Source: Streptosporangium sp. NBC_01495 (GTDB lineage: Bacteria; Actinomycetota; Actinomycetes; Streptosporangiales; Streptosporangiaceae). From it: 64,000 nucleotides of DNA. The DNA lies in the NCBI RefSeq assembly GCF_036250735.1, contig NZ_CP109430.1, positions 9,920,001 through 9,984,000 of the forward strand, in the 5' to 3' direction. Position numbers and translations under genes: made by a program. This document shows positions 8,738 through 18,257 of this stretch, piece after piece. How positions within the stretch are numbered: position 1 is the first letter of the stretch; every line of letters starts with the position of its first letter. The notes under the pieces are model-generated. The model did not search any database, was not told the DNA's origin, and worked only from the letters and a program-made list of their open reading frames with translations.

Positions 8738-9325
8738 ATGCGTACACGGAGGAACATCACGAAGCACGGGCCGTCGCGGCCGGGCGTGGTCCGCAGGGCC
8801 GGGCTGCGGGCGCTGGCGGTGGGGGTCCTGGTGGTCACCCCGCCGCTGGCCCTCGCCGGACCCGCGCTGGCCGGCACCAACGTGACCGTGACCGGGAGCC
8901 TGCTGTCCATCAACGCGGGAAACCTGTCCGACGACATCAGCGTCGACCTCGACGTCGACGGTTCGCTCGTCGTCAGGAACTCCGGCGACACGCTCTCCAC
9001 CGCGGGGGTCTGCCAGAACGTCGACGACAACACGGTCCGTTGCCCCGCCACCGGGATCACCGGCATCCAGGCCAGCCTCCAGGCCGGCGCCGACACCCTG
9101 CGCAACAACACCGCCCTGCCCATGCGCGCCTTCCTCGGCGCCGGTAAGGACGGCTTCTCCGGGGGCTCGGCCCGCGACACCGTCTCCGGCCAGACCGGCG
9201 GCGACACCATGCACGGGAACGACGGCGACGACGTCCTCGAAGGCAACGCGGGCCCCGACTCCGTCGTCGGCGGCGCCGGCAGGGACATCTGCACCGCCGA
9301 AGTCCGGGAGTCCTGCGAAAGCTGA
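8738..9325 (+). CDS. small secreted protein with RTX-like calcium-binding repeats
   Basis: This 195-residue protein has a long signal peptide: an Arg/Lys-rich start, a hydrophobic core around residues 27-43 and the likely cleavage after LAGPALA near residue 46. The mature N-terminal half is beta-rich. The last 45 residues contain glycine/aspartate nonapeptide-like repeats (GGDTMHGNDGDD, GNAGPDS, GGAGRD) as in hemolysin-type calcium-binding domains. Three cysteines are visible, one mid-protein and two at the C-terminus. ATG 8738 follows a GGGGGA. It ends in a strong terminator. An extracellular calcium-stabilised role is likely; no enzyme motif is seen. Confidence 0.8.
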   Translation: MRTRRNITKHGPSRPGVVRRAGLRALAVGVLVVTPPLALAGPALAGTNVTVTGSLLSINAGNLSDDISVDLDVDGSLVVRNSGDTLSTAGVCQNVDDNTVRCPATGITGIQASLQAGADTLRNNTALPMRAFLGAGKDGFSGGSARDTVSGQTGGDTMHGNDGDDVLEGNAGPDSVVGGAGRDICTAEVRESCES

Positions 9326-9338
9326 CGTTTCGAGCACC

Positions 9339-9369
9339 GGGGCGTACGGATGCCGCATCCGTACGCCCC
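9339..9369 (+). terminator. strong hairpin terminator
   Basis: A perfect 14-bp stem (GGGGCGTACGGATG with its complement) closes a 3-base loop, 14 bases after the stop of the RTX-like gene. There is no long U tract, which is usual for actinobacterial terminators. Confidence 0.85.
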
Positions 9370-9572
9370 TCATGTGTGTCTCCCGGTGGCGGCCGTCATC
9401 ACGACGCCCGGCCGAGCCGGGGAAACACCGGACCGCACCCGGCCGGGCGGGCGCACCGCGACCTGGAGTTTCAGGTAGCCGGCAGGACACAAATCACTCG
9501 CGGACACGCGGTGGATTAACACCTGAGAAACATATAGAACTGGTTCCAGCCATCAAGAGTGAGGAAAATCAC

Positions 9573-11216
9573 ATGAGTGAGAAAGCCTCAGCTGGATCTG
9601 GTTCCAAAGGCGTGTCGCGCCGGGGTTTCATTGCTGGAACTGGTTCTATCTTGGGAATCGCGGCCCTCGCGGGCCACCCCACCGCGGCCCAGGCGCAGGC
9701 CGGCACCGCGGCGGCTCCGATCGCCGACGGGGCCCACGTCTCGGCCCTGGTGATCGGCACCGGCTACGGCGGCTCCGTCGCCGCCCTGCGCCTCGCCCAG
9801 GCGGGCGTCGACGTGCACATGATCGAGATGGGCATGGCCTGGGACACCCCGGGTTCCGATGGCAAGATCTTCTGCACCACGACCGCACCGGACCACCGGT
9901 CCTACTGGCTGCGCACCAGGACCAAGGCCCCCCTCAACTACTTCCTCGGCTTCCCGATCGACAGGGACATCACCCGCTACACCGGGATCCTGGACGCCGA
10001 GGAGTTCGGCGGCATCACGGTCTACCAGGGCCGCGGCGTCGGCGGCGGGTCGCTGGTCAACGGCGGCATGGCCGTCACCCCCAAGCGCGAGAACTTCGGC
10101 GCCGTCCTCCCGTCGGTGAACGCCGACGAGATGTACGACACCTACTACCCGCGCGCCAACGCCGGACTCGGGGTCACCACCATCGACCCGGCCTGGTTCG
10201 ACACCACCGCCTGCTACCAGTACTCCCGGGTCGGCCGCAAGCACGCCCAGCGTTCCGCCTTCCCGTTCGTCTTCGTGCCCAACGTGTACGACTGGAATCA
10301 CATGAAGCAGGAGGCGGCCGGGACCGCCACCAGGTCGGCGCTGGCCGGCGAGATCCTCTACGGCAACAACCACGGCAAGAAGTCGCTGCAGAAGACCTAC
10401 ATCGCCCTGGCCAGGGCCACCGGCAACGTCACCGTCTCGCCGCTGCACAGGGTCACCTCGGTCGCCCCGGCGACCGGGGGCGGCTACACGGTCGTCATCG
10501 AGCAGCTCGACACCGGCGGCGACACCACGGCCACCAAGACCGTGACCGCGGACCGGGTGTTCTTCGCCGCCGGCAGCGTCGGCACCAGCAAACTGCTGGT
10601 CAAGCTGAAGGCCACCGGCGCGCTGCCCAACCTGAACAGCGAGATCGGCAAGAGCTGGGGCGACAACGGCAACGTCATGTGCGGCCGCGCCAACCATCTG
10701 TGGGACCCGACCGGCGGCCTCCAGTCGACCATTCCCTGCTCCGGCATCGACAACTGGGCCGCCGGCGGCGCGTTCGCCGAGGTCGCGCCACTGCCCGTCG
10801 GGATCGAGACCTTCGCCTCGTTCTATCTGTCGATCACCAGGAACCCCAACCGCGCCCAGTTCTCCTGGAACGCCGCGACGGGCAGGGTCGACCTGAACTG
10901 GCAGACCTCCTGGAAGCAGCCGTCCATCGACATGGCCAAGACGATCTTCGACAAGATCAACGCGAAGGAGGGGACGATCTACCGGACCGACCTCTTCGGC
11001 GTGTACAAGGTCTGGGGCGACCACCTCACGTACCACCCGCTCGGCGGCGCGGTGCTGAACAGGGCCACCGACAACTACGGCCGCCTCACCGCCTACCCCG
11101 GCCTGTACGTCATCGACGGCTCGCTGATCCCCGGCAACACCACCGTCAACCCGTTCGTCACCATCACGGCGCTCGCCGAACGGAACATCGAGAGGATCAT
11201 AGCCACCGACCTGTGA
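9573..11216 (+). CDS. choA: secreted class I cholesterol oxidase (GMC family)
   Basis: This 547-residue flavoenzyme starts with a Tat signal (SRRGFIAGTG, then a hydrophobic stretch, cleavage near AQAQA). It continues with an FAD fold (VIGTGYGGSVAALRLA) and the GRGVGGGSLVNGG loop. The catalytic residues of Streptomyces ChoA have counterparts: His at 488 (YHPLGG), Asn at 526 (TTVNPF, the same 38-residue spacing as H447/N485) and a Glu near 402 (AEVAPLP). The length is nearly identical to ChoA. It oxidises and isomerises 3-beta-hydroxysterols outside the cell, producing H2O2. GAGG precedes ATG 9573. The signal region is notably less GC-rich than the rest of the gene. Confidence 0.95.
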   Translation: MSEKASAGSGSKGVSRRGFIAGTGSILGIAALAGHPTAAQAQAGTAAAPIADGAHVSALVIGTGYGGSVAALRLAQAGVDVHMIEMGMAWDTPGSDGKIFCTTTAPDHRSYWLRTRTKAPLNYFLGFPIDRDITRYTGILDAEEFGGITVYQGRGVGGGSLVNGGMAVTPKRENFGAVLPSVNADEMYDTYYPRANAGLGVTTIDPAWFDTTACYQYSRVGRKHAQRSAFPFVFVPNVYDWNHMKQEAAGTATRSALAGEILYGNNHGKKSLQKTYIALARATGNVTVSPLHRVTSVAPATGGGYTVVIEQLDTGGDTTATKTVTADRVFFAAGSVGTSKLLVKLKATGALPNLNSEIGKSWGDNGNVMCGRANHLWDPTGGLQSTIPCSGIDNWAAGGAFAEVAPLPVGIETFASFYLSITRNPNRAQFSWNAATGRVDLNWQTSWKQPSIDMAKTIFDKINAKEGTIYRTDLFGVYKVWGDHLTYHPLGGAVLNRATDNYGRLTAYPGLYVIDGSLIPGNTTVNPFVTITALAERNIERIIATDL

Positions 11217-11248
11217 CGATGATCCGCGATGCCTGGCGAGGCGCCTGG

Positions 11249-11280
11249 TTCAGGCGTTCAGGCGTTCAGGCGTTCAGGCG
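11249..11280. repeat. 8-bp tandem repeat x4 at a convergent junction
   Basis: TTCAGGCG occurs four times in exact tandem between the cholesterol oxidase stop and the MacB-like permease. The last unit supplies the permease stop codon (11274-11276), so slippage here could alter the permease C-terminus. Confidence 0.8.
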
Positions 11281-12466
11281 GTCCGGAGGGCCTCGGTGGG
11301 TTGCATGCGTGCGGCGCGGAGTGCGGGGAGCAGGCCGGCGACCGCGCCGATCGCGACGGCCGCACCGAGTCCTCCCGCCCAGGCGAGCGGCGGAACCACC
11401 GTGGCCCAGCCCTTGACGTGGGCGTAGATCGCCGTGGCGGTCGTTCCCATCGCCACCCCCACGACGCCGCCGATCGCGGCGATCAGGATCGCCTCGGCCA
11501 GGAACTGCAGGCGGATGTCGCCCCTGGTGGCGCCGAGCGCGCGCCGGAGGCCGATCTCGGAGCGGCGTTCGAGCACCGAGATGACCATGGTGTTGGCGAC
11601 GCCGATACCGCCGACGAGCAGGGCCACCGCCCCGAGCCCGAGGAAGAGGCCGTTCAGCGCGGACTGGACCGCGGCGCGGGCCACGAGAGCGGCCGAGGGC
11701 CGGCTGACGCTGACCTCACCGGCGTTCTTCGGGTTGGCCGTCGCGGCCAGCACCTTCTGGACGTCCTGCACCCGGTCGGTCTGGGCCCGCACGTAGATGG
11801 TGGACGGGTGGCCGTCGAAGTGCAGATACCTCCGCGCGGCCGGGTAGCCGACCAGCACCGAGGAGTCGATCTCGGGCATCAGGGTCGCGGGGTTGAGGAT
11901 CCCCGCGACGTAGAACCACTGCCCGCCGACCCAGACGCGCATCCCCGGGTGGATCCGGGCGATGCCCAGGCGGGCGGCGGCGGCCGAACCGAGTACGGCG
12001 ACCGGCTGTTCGGCGGTGGCGGCGTTGAGGTACCTGCCCTGGGCGACGGTCGTGCGCACGGCGGCGGGCAGGTCCAGGCTCGCGGCGTCGACCGTCAACG
12101 CGTTGGTGTTGATGCTCGGGATGTACGGGCTGCGAAAGGCGTCGGCCTTGGTCCTGCCGGTGTGCTGGACCGTTTCCACCGGGCCGATCCGAGCGATCAT
12201 CCCCGGAGCCTCGAACGGGAGCTTGGCGTCCCCGCCGCCCAGGACCCGCCCCGGGCTGACCGTCAGCAGGTTGGTGCCCAGCTTGTCGATCTCGGCCAGC
12301 AGCCCCGCCTGGGAGGAGGCGGACAGCCCCGTCACCGCCACCATCGCCGCGACACCGATGGCGATGCCCAGCGCCGACAGTGCGGCCCGCATTCGCCTGG
12401 TGCGCAGCCCCACAACAGCGGTCCGGGCCAGGTCGGCCGGATGCGACCGGCCGGGAACCGTGGTGG

Positions 12467-12470
<4 letters not shown>
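11274..12470 (-). CDS. MacB/FtsX-type ABC transporter permease
   Basis: This 398-residue protein has one N-terminal transmembrane helix, a large extracytoplasmic MacB-like domain (about residues 60-260) and three C-terminal helices of the FtsX fold (the last with TAIYAHVKGWATVV loop). This is the mechanotransmission architecture of MacB-type transporters rather than a channel. It is the last gene of a four-gene minus-strand operon (lipoprotein, adaptor, ATPase, permease). Each junction overlaps by 4 bases, which indicates tight stoichiometric coupling. Confidence 0.9.
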
Positions 12471-13227
<757 letters not shown>

Positions 13228-13231
<4 letters not shown>

Positions 13232-14358
13232 GAGGCCGGCACCACGACGTTCTGACCGGCGACCAGGCCCTCGCCGGTGACCTCCACCGTGCCCTCGCTG
13301 TCGTCGAACAACCCCGTCTCCACCGGGACCAGACGGTGCGCGCCGCCCTCCACGACCTCCACGGCGTACCCGCCGCCGGCCAGCGCCAGCAGCGCGTTCA
13401 CCGGCACCGACAGCACGTCCTCCACCGTCTCGGACACGATGGACACCTGCACCGGCGCCTGGTCGAGCCGGCCGGTCGCCTTCGGCCTGGACGGCCTGAT
13501 CCGCACCTCGACGGTCGTGCCGTCGTCCGCCTTCGTCGCCACCTTCCCGACCGACGACACGACACCCGGTGTGGTCCTGCCGTTGGGCAGTGAGATGGTC
13601 ACCTTGTCGCCGGCCGCGACATCGGACTGCCGGCTCGCGCTCAGCGCGACGGTGACCTGCCGTCGGGTCGAGGAGGCCCGCAGGACCACTCCGCCGGGCG
13701 CCACCGAGCCACCGCGTACCGCGATGACCTTGGTTATCCTGATCTCCTTGGTGGGCAGGAACACCGCCTGCCCGAGCGGCAGTTGCCCGGTCCCGGTCAG
13801 GCCCACGTCCTCCTGCAGCTCGGTGAGGGCGTAGTAGGTCTGTCGGCCGAAGTAGTTCGAATCGGGGTCGAGCTCGTCCCTGGTGGCATATCCGAGGGCG
13901 ACGAGCGCGGCGTTCAGCTGTTTGACGTCGACACCCTCCATCCCCCAGGACAGGTCCCGGTAGACCGACGTATGGGCACCCCGCAGCAGGATCACCGGCT
14001 TGCCGTCCACCCGATACAGCGCCTCGCCCTGACCGGCCACCCGGCCCACGTCCGGCAGTTCGGTGACCGTGCCGCCGGCCTTGTCGACCACCTGGTAGTC
14101 ACCCGCGTAGCCCAGCGTCCCGTTCTCCAGGGTCCTGGCGGACAGGGTTCCCTCGGTAACCCGCGCCAGCCCGGTCCTGGCGGTGCTCTCGACCGGCGCC
14201 GCCCTGGTCTGGGCGCCGAACGGATCCGCGAGGGCGATCCCCGCGCCCGCCGCGACCAGGATCGCCACAACGACCGCCACCATCCGTCCGCGTCCCCGTC
14301 GGCGCTTCCCACCGGACGGACTCTCCGTGTCTCCCGTCGAGATCCGCGTGGCGTTCAC
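13228..14358 (-). CDS. membrane-anchored efflux adaptor with peptidoglycan-binding-like domain
   Basis: This 376-residue protein begins with a basic cytoplasmic tail and one membrane anchor (about residues 27-45). A peptidoglycan-binding-1-like segment (GVDVKQLNAAL ... TYYALTELQ, about residues 140-190) interrupts a HlyD/lipoyl-type beta domain that ends in the typical GLVAGQNVVVPA. This hybrid is the usual partner of MacB transporters in actinobacteria, where no outer-membrane channel exists. It may couple the pump to the cell wall. ATGA overlaps link it to the lipoprotein gene before and the ATPase after. Confidence 0.85.
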
Positions 14359-14942
14359 GGCCCGCCCCCGGTACCCGCCTTCACGATGTTCCGCGGCTGG
14401 TACTTCGCGCAGACGGCCTCCGCCTTCTTGAACTGCGGCGACTGGGGGTCGACAGGGCCGCCCTCCTTGAATCTGAAGCCGCCCTGCGCGTCGGGGTCCG
14501 GGAACCTCGGCACGCCGTTGTCACGCATGCACTGGGCGTACTTGAGCTTCTCCGCCGAGGGCCACGTCTCCTCCCCGTCCCTCTTCTCCTGGTCGGGCCC
14601 CATGAAATGCCGGCACTTGTCCTCCGTCTTCCTGAACTCCGGAGAGTTGGGATCGACCCCGGACGGCAGGGCGAGGCCTCCTCCGGGCTGCGGGTCCGGA
14701 AAGTCGGGCATGCCGTTCTCGCGCATGCACTTGGCATAGGCCAGCACGTCGGCCTTCTCCTGGGGGGCCCGCGTGGCGGCGGAGGTCGAACCGGCCCCGG
14801 GTGCCACGGACGCCACGGTCCTGGTCCTGCCCGGTTCGTCGCCGCTGGAGCAGGCCCCGGAGACCAGCGCGACGGTCGTCAGCAGGACGGCCGTCGCGCT
14901 GGTCCGGCGCACGCGCCTTTTCCTGAAGGTGATGGCTTCCAT
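14355..14942 (-). CDS. putative lipoprotein with duplicated Cys/Pro-rich repeat
   Basis: This protein of about 195 residues has a basic start, a hydrophobic segment and a lipobox-like VSGAC near residue 30. The rest consists of two copies of one unit, AKCMRENGMPDFPDP... and AQCMRDNGVPRFPDP..., each closed by a further Cys (CRHFMGP, CAKYQP), so each repeat could hold one disulfide. I take ATG 14942 because GGAGA lies 5 bases upstream; ATG 14954 is the alternative. It is the first gene of the MacB-type operon and may bind substrate or stabilise the adaptor. The family is recognised only by context and repeat pattern. Confidence 0.78.
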   Translation of the reverse strand: MEAITFRKRRVRRTSATAVLLTTVALVSGACSSGDEPGRTRTVASVAPGAGSTSAATRAPQEKADVLAYAKCMRENGMPDFPDPQPGGGLALPSGVDPNSPEFRKTEDKCRHFMGPDQEKRDGEETWPSAEKLKYAQCMRDNGVPRFPDPDAQGGFRFKEGGPVDPQSPQFKKAEAVCAKYQPRNIVKAGTGGGP

Positions 14943-14957
14943 CTCGTTCTCCATCTG

Positions 14958-15065
14958 TGGGCGGGCATCGATGTGGGCGAGCATCGATGTGGGCGAGCAT
15001 CGATGTGGGCGGGCATCGGTGAGCGGGCATCGGTGTGAGCGGGCATCGGTGTGAGCGGGCATCGG
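14958..15065. repeat. seven tandem 16-bp repeats upstream of the MacB operon
   Basis: Units of the form TGGGCGAGCATCGATG (three near-identical copies) grade into TGAGCGGGCATCGGTG variants, one shortened to 14 bp. They occupy the space between the hydrolase stop and the start of the lipoprotein operon. Each unit contains ATCGAT or ATCGGT, so they could be iterated protein-binding sites, or simply a minisatellite. Confidence 0.85.
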
Positions 15066-15174
15066 CTTCGGTGCGCGTGCTCTTGGGTGCGGTGGCCTGC
15101 CCGCTCCCCGAGGGTCGTGGGGTCAGATCCGGAAGTCCGAGGTCAGGCGCGGCGAGATCACCGCCGGCCGGTTT

Positions 15175-16800
15175 CTACGACGTAGAGAGAACGCCGTCGC
15201 AGCCCCGGTCGATGCGGCCCGTGGTGAAGTACGCCACCAGATCGGCGGCGCAGTCCGGCCTCTTCAGGACCGACCCGTGCACGTCGTCGTCGACGGTGAA
15301 CACCGTGCCGCCGATGGCGGATCGCGTCTGGGTCGTCCACTCGTAGGGGGTCCCGGCCTCGTAGCGGTGTCCGGACAGCACCAGCGACCCTCCGGTACGG
15401 CGTACCGGCATTTTCTGCACCGGCAGCGGCCAGCCGGCGCATTCGATGAAGAACCTGCTGGCCCGGCCGGTGACCGGGTTCCGCTCAAGGAGCCGCTGGT
15501 GCGCGGCCCAGGCGGCGGAGAAGCCGAGCCTGCTGGGGTCCTCGTTGCAGGCGACCGCCTGTCTCATCGTCGCGTTCTGAACTTCCGGTGCGCCGGGCAC
15601 CATGCGGCCCGCGCCCTTGTCGAGGATCTCCTTGACGGTGGGCGGCGCGGTGGGGCCGGTCTCGCCCCGCAGTTCCTTGAGCGCCTTGCTGACCTGCGGC
15701 CACTCCGGCGAGTCCTGCATGGCGAACCTGGCGATCACCGAACCGTCGACGGCCATCCCCAGATCGGTGAACCTCTTCGGGTCCGCGTCGTACTTCTGGC
15801 GGAGCTCCAGAACCGCGGCCCGCACCCCCTTCTGGGTGGTACCGAAGCCGTAGGTGTCATGGCGCAGCGCGATCCATGCCGCCATGCGCGAGAAGTTGCG
15901 CTCGGCCGCCGCGGCGGTGTCCACCACGAAGTCGTCCACGCTGTACCGCGGACTCACCACGCTGTCCAGGAACATGCGGTTCACCTTGCCGGGGAAGGTA
16001 CTGCGGTAGATCACGCCGAGCCGGGTGCCCCAGGACACGCCGAGGAAGTTCCACTTCTTCTCGCCCAGTGCGATCCGCACCCGATCGAGGTCGCGGGCCA
16101 CGTTCACCGTGGTGAGCCGGCCGAGGAAGGCGGGATCGGACCGCCCGCAGGCGTCGTTCATGGCCACGCCGCGGTCATAGATGAGCTTGGCCGCCTCCTC
16201 GGTCAGCGGCCCCGGCTTCTCCCCGCCGGGGCTCGGGGGCGGCTCGCCCTCGCCCGGACTCGGAGGCGGCTCGCCCCCACCAGGGCCCGAGGGCAGGCAG
16301 TCGATCTTGGTGCTGTAGCCGACGCCGCGAGGATCGAAGCCGATCAGGTCGTACCGGTCGCCGAGCCGTGCGGCCTCCTTGTTGCGCATGACGGTGTCGA
16401 TGGGCATGAGATATCCGCTACCGCCGGGCCCGCCCGGGTTGAGCGCGATACTGCCCAGCCGGCGCGCCTGGTCCGCGGCCTTGAGCCGGGTGATCGCGAC
16501 GGTGATCTGCCGGCCGTCCGGCTTGCGGTAGTCCAGCGGGACGCCGACCGTTCCACACTCCGTACGGCTCATCAGGGCGCGGAACTCCGGCATCCGCTGA
16601 TCGGTGACGCCTCGGGACCGGAGCACGTCGTCGGAGTAGGCGGGGCAGGCCCGCCACTTGACCTCGGGCTCGGTAGTTCCCGCCGCCTTCGCGGCGGGCG
16701 AACCGGTGACCAGGGAGGCCGTCGCGAGCGCGACCACGGCCATCGCCGGGGCGGCCGACCGGCGTGCCGTCTGGCCGGCCCGGTATGCACGTTGAATCAT
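15175..16800 (-). CDS. secreted alpha/beta-hydrolase, tripeptidyl-aminopeptidase (TAP) like
   Basis: This 541-residue protein has a signal peptide (hydrophobic residues 19-35, cleavage near AAKAAG), an alpha/beta-hydrolase core and a TAP-like C-terminal domain. The oxyanion loop reads NPGGPGGSG (about 121-129), FDPRGVG follows, and the nucleophile is Ser256 in GVSWG. The family trims N-terminal tripeptides outside the cell. A Pro/Gly insert at about 172-197 contains a tandem GEPPPSPG repeat and probably forms a flexible surface loop. I choose ATG 16800, since the leader begins there; an upstream ATG at 16851 would add 17 residues before it. It diverges from a two-component pair. Confidence 0.88.
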   Translation of the reverse strand: MIQRAYRAGQTARRSAAPAMAVVALATASLVTGSPAAKAAGTTEPEVKWRACPAYSDDVLRSRGVTDQRMPEFRALMSRTECGTVGVPLDYRKPDGRQITVAITRLKAADQARRLGSIALNPGGPGGSGYLMPIDTVMRNKEAARLGDRYDLIGFDPRGVGYSTKIDCLPSGPGGGEPPPSPGEGEPPPSPGGEKPGPLTEEAAKLIYDRGVAMNDACGRSDPAFLGRLTTVNVARDLDRVRIALGEKKWNFLGVSWGTRLGVIYRSTFPGKVNRMFLDSVVSPRYSVDDFVVDTAAAAERNFSRMAAWIALRHDTYGFGTTQKGVRAAVLELRQKYDADPKRFTDLGMAVDGSVIARFAMQDSPEWPQVSKALKELRGETGPTAPPTVKEILDKGAGRMVPGAPEVQNATMRQAVACNEDPSRLGFSAAWAAHQRLLERNPVTGRASRFFIECAGWPLPVQKMPVRRTGGSLVLSGHRYEAGTPYEWTTQTRSAIGGTVFTVDDDVHGSVLKRPDCAADLVAYFTTGRIDRGCDGVLSTS

Positions 16801-16859
16801 GCGGATCACCCTGCTGCCCGCCGCGCTGTACCCGCGTCTGTCCTCGGGCACACGATCGC

Positions 16860-16901
16860 ATCTGTCTTGGGATGTATCCCGGCCCCGCAGGATCTGTCTT
16901 G
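16860..16901. promoter_or_regulatory. direct repeats between divergent peptidase and sensor-kinase genes
   Basis: ATCTGTCTTG occurs at 16860-16869 and again at 16892-16901, exactly 32 bp apart (three helical turns). A weaker relative lies near 16835. The position between divergent promoters suits a response-regulator site, possibly for the adjacent regulator. Confidence 0.45.
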
Positions 16902-16946
16902 CGACGGACGCGGCGGCACCGGGCCGAGCCGTAAGCTCACACAGTC

Positions 16947-18257
16947 ATGACACAGCAGTTGGCCGTCACCCTCCGCACCTGGTCGCGCCGGCCCGCGTCG
17001 CAGGACGCGGCGCTGGCGTTCGCGATGCTCGCGATCCTCGTGCTGGTGAACGACCCGAACGCCATCGTGCGCCAGCTGGCCGGCGACCCGGCCGGCGACG
17101 GGCGGGGCGTGCTCTGGTGGGTCGCGACCGTGCCCGCCGTGGCCGGTGTCGCGCTCCGCCGGCGCCGGCCGTTGCCGATGCTCGCCGTCTGCACGCTGTC
17201 CGCCGTGACGCACATGGCCCAGGCCCTGCCCCTCATGATCGTTGATCTGGGCGTGCCGATCCTGCTGTACACCGTCGCCACCCGCTACGAGCGGGCCGTC
17301 TCCCTCACGGCACTGGCCGGCCTGCTGCTGATCGCCACGAGCTTGAGCCTGTACCACGCGCTCGCGGCGAGTCCGGTGCGCGGGCTCCCGGAGGCGTTCC
17401 AGGCGGTGACCGCCCTCCCGACGGCTCCGGTCACCGCCCCGCCGGCCGGGACCGACGGGGTCCACCTGGTCGGCCGGCAGGCGTGGAACGCCTGGAGCGG
17501 CCTTCCCGTGCTCGGATCCGCCCTGGTCGCTTCCTGGGCGATCGGCTCCGGCTCGCGCAGCCGCCGGGCCTACCTCGACGAGTTGCACGCGCATGCCCAG
17601 GATCTCGAACGGGAACGGGACCAGCAGGCGGCCCTCGCGGTGGCCGCCGAGCGCGGGCGGATCAGCCGGGAGTTGCACGACGTCGTCGCGCACGGCCTGT
17701 CGGTGATGGTGATCCAGGCGCAGGGCGGCGGCGCCGCGCTGGACAACAGGCCCGCCGACACCCGGGCCGCGCTGGAGGCGATCGTCAAGACCGGGCGCGA
17801 CTCTCTCGCCGACATGCGCAGGGTGCTCGCCGCGGTGGGCGAGGTGGACGACACGTGGCACCCGCAGCCCGGACTCGCGCAGCTGTCCACGCTGCTCGAC
17901 CAGGTGAGAAGGGCGGGCACGCCGGTGCGGCTGCACGTCGAAGGCACCCCCGCGGCGCTGCCGTCGACCGTTGACCTGTCGGCGTACCGCATCGTGCAGG
18001 AGGCGCTGACGAACACGATGAAGCACGCCGGTACCGGCGCGAGGGCGGACGTGGTCCTCTCCTACGGCGAAACGGAGGTCGGCATCGAGATCGTCGACGA
18101 CGGGCGGAGCGCGGCCGAGAGCGATGGCGGCGGCAACGGGCTGCGGGGCATGCGTGAGCGCGTGAGGCTGCTCGAAGGCCGGCTCGCCACCGGACCCGGG
18201 CCCCGCGGCGGGTTCGTCGTGCGAGCGACGCTTCCGATCCGGGGAAACGACGCGTGA
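16947..18257 (+). CDS. two-component sensor histidine kinase (NarL/DesK type)
   Basis: This 436-residue kinase has four to five hydrophobic segments in the first 200 residues and a HisKA_3 dimerisation helix with phosphoacceptor His244 (SRELHDVVAHG). The HATPase_c domain shows NTMKHAGTGA and GNGLRGMRERV. There is no recognisable extracellular sensor domain. The stop overlaps the regulator start (GTGA at 18254-18257). It probably phosphorylates that regulator; the signal is unknown. The divergent secreted peptidase is a candidate target. Confidence 0.92.
   Translation: MTQQLAVTLRTWSRRPASQDAALAFAMLAILVLVNDPNAIVRQLAGDPAGDGRGVLWWVATVPAVAGVALRRRRPLPMLAVCTLSAVTHMAQALPLMIVDLGVPILLYTVATRYERAVSLTALAGLLLIATSLSLYHALAASPVRGLPEAFQAVTALPTAPVTAPPAGTDGVHLVGRQAWNAWSGLPVLGSALVASWAIGSGSRSRRAYLDELHAHAQDLERERDQQAALAVAAERGRISRELHDVVAHGLSVMVIQAQGGGAALDNRPADTRAALEAIVKTGRDSLADMRRVLAAVGEVDDTWHPQPGLAQLSTLLDQVRRAGTPVRLHVEGTPAALPSTVDLSAYRIVQEALTNTMKHAGTGARADVVLSYGETEVGIEIVDDGRSAAESDGGGNGLRGMRERVRLLEGRLATGPGPRGGFVVRATLPIRGNDA

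Noticed and set aside
14958..15065. CRISPR-like array
   Set aside because: Units are directly adjacent 16-mers without spacers and no cas genes are present.
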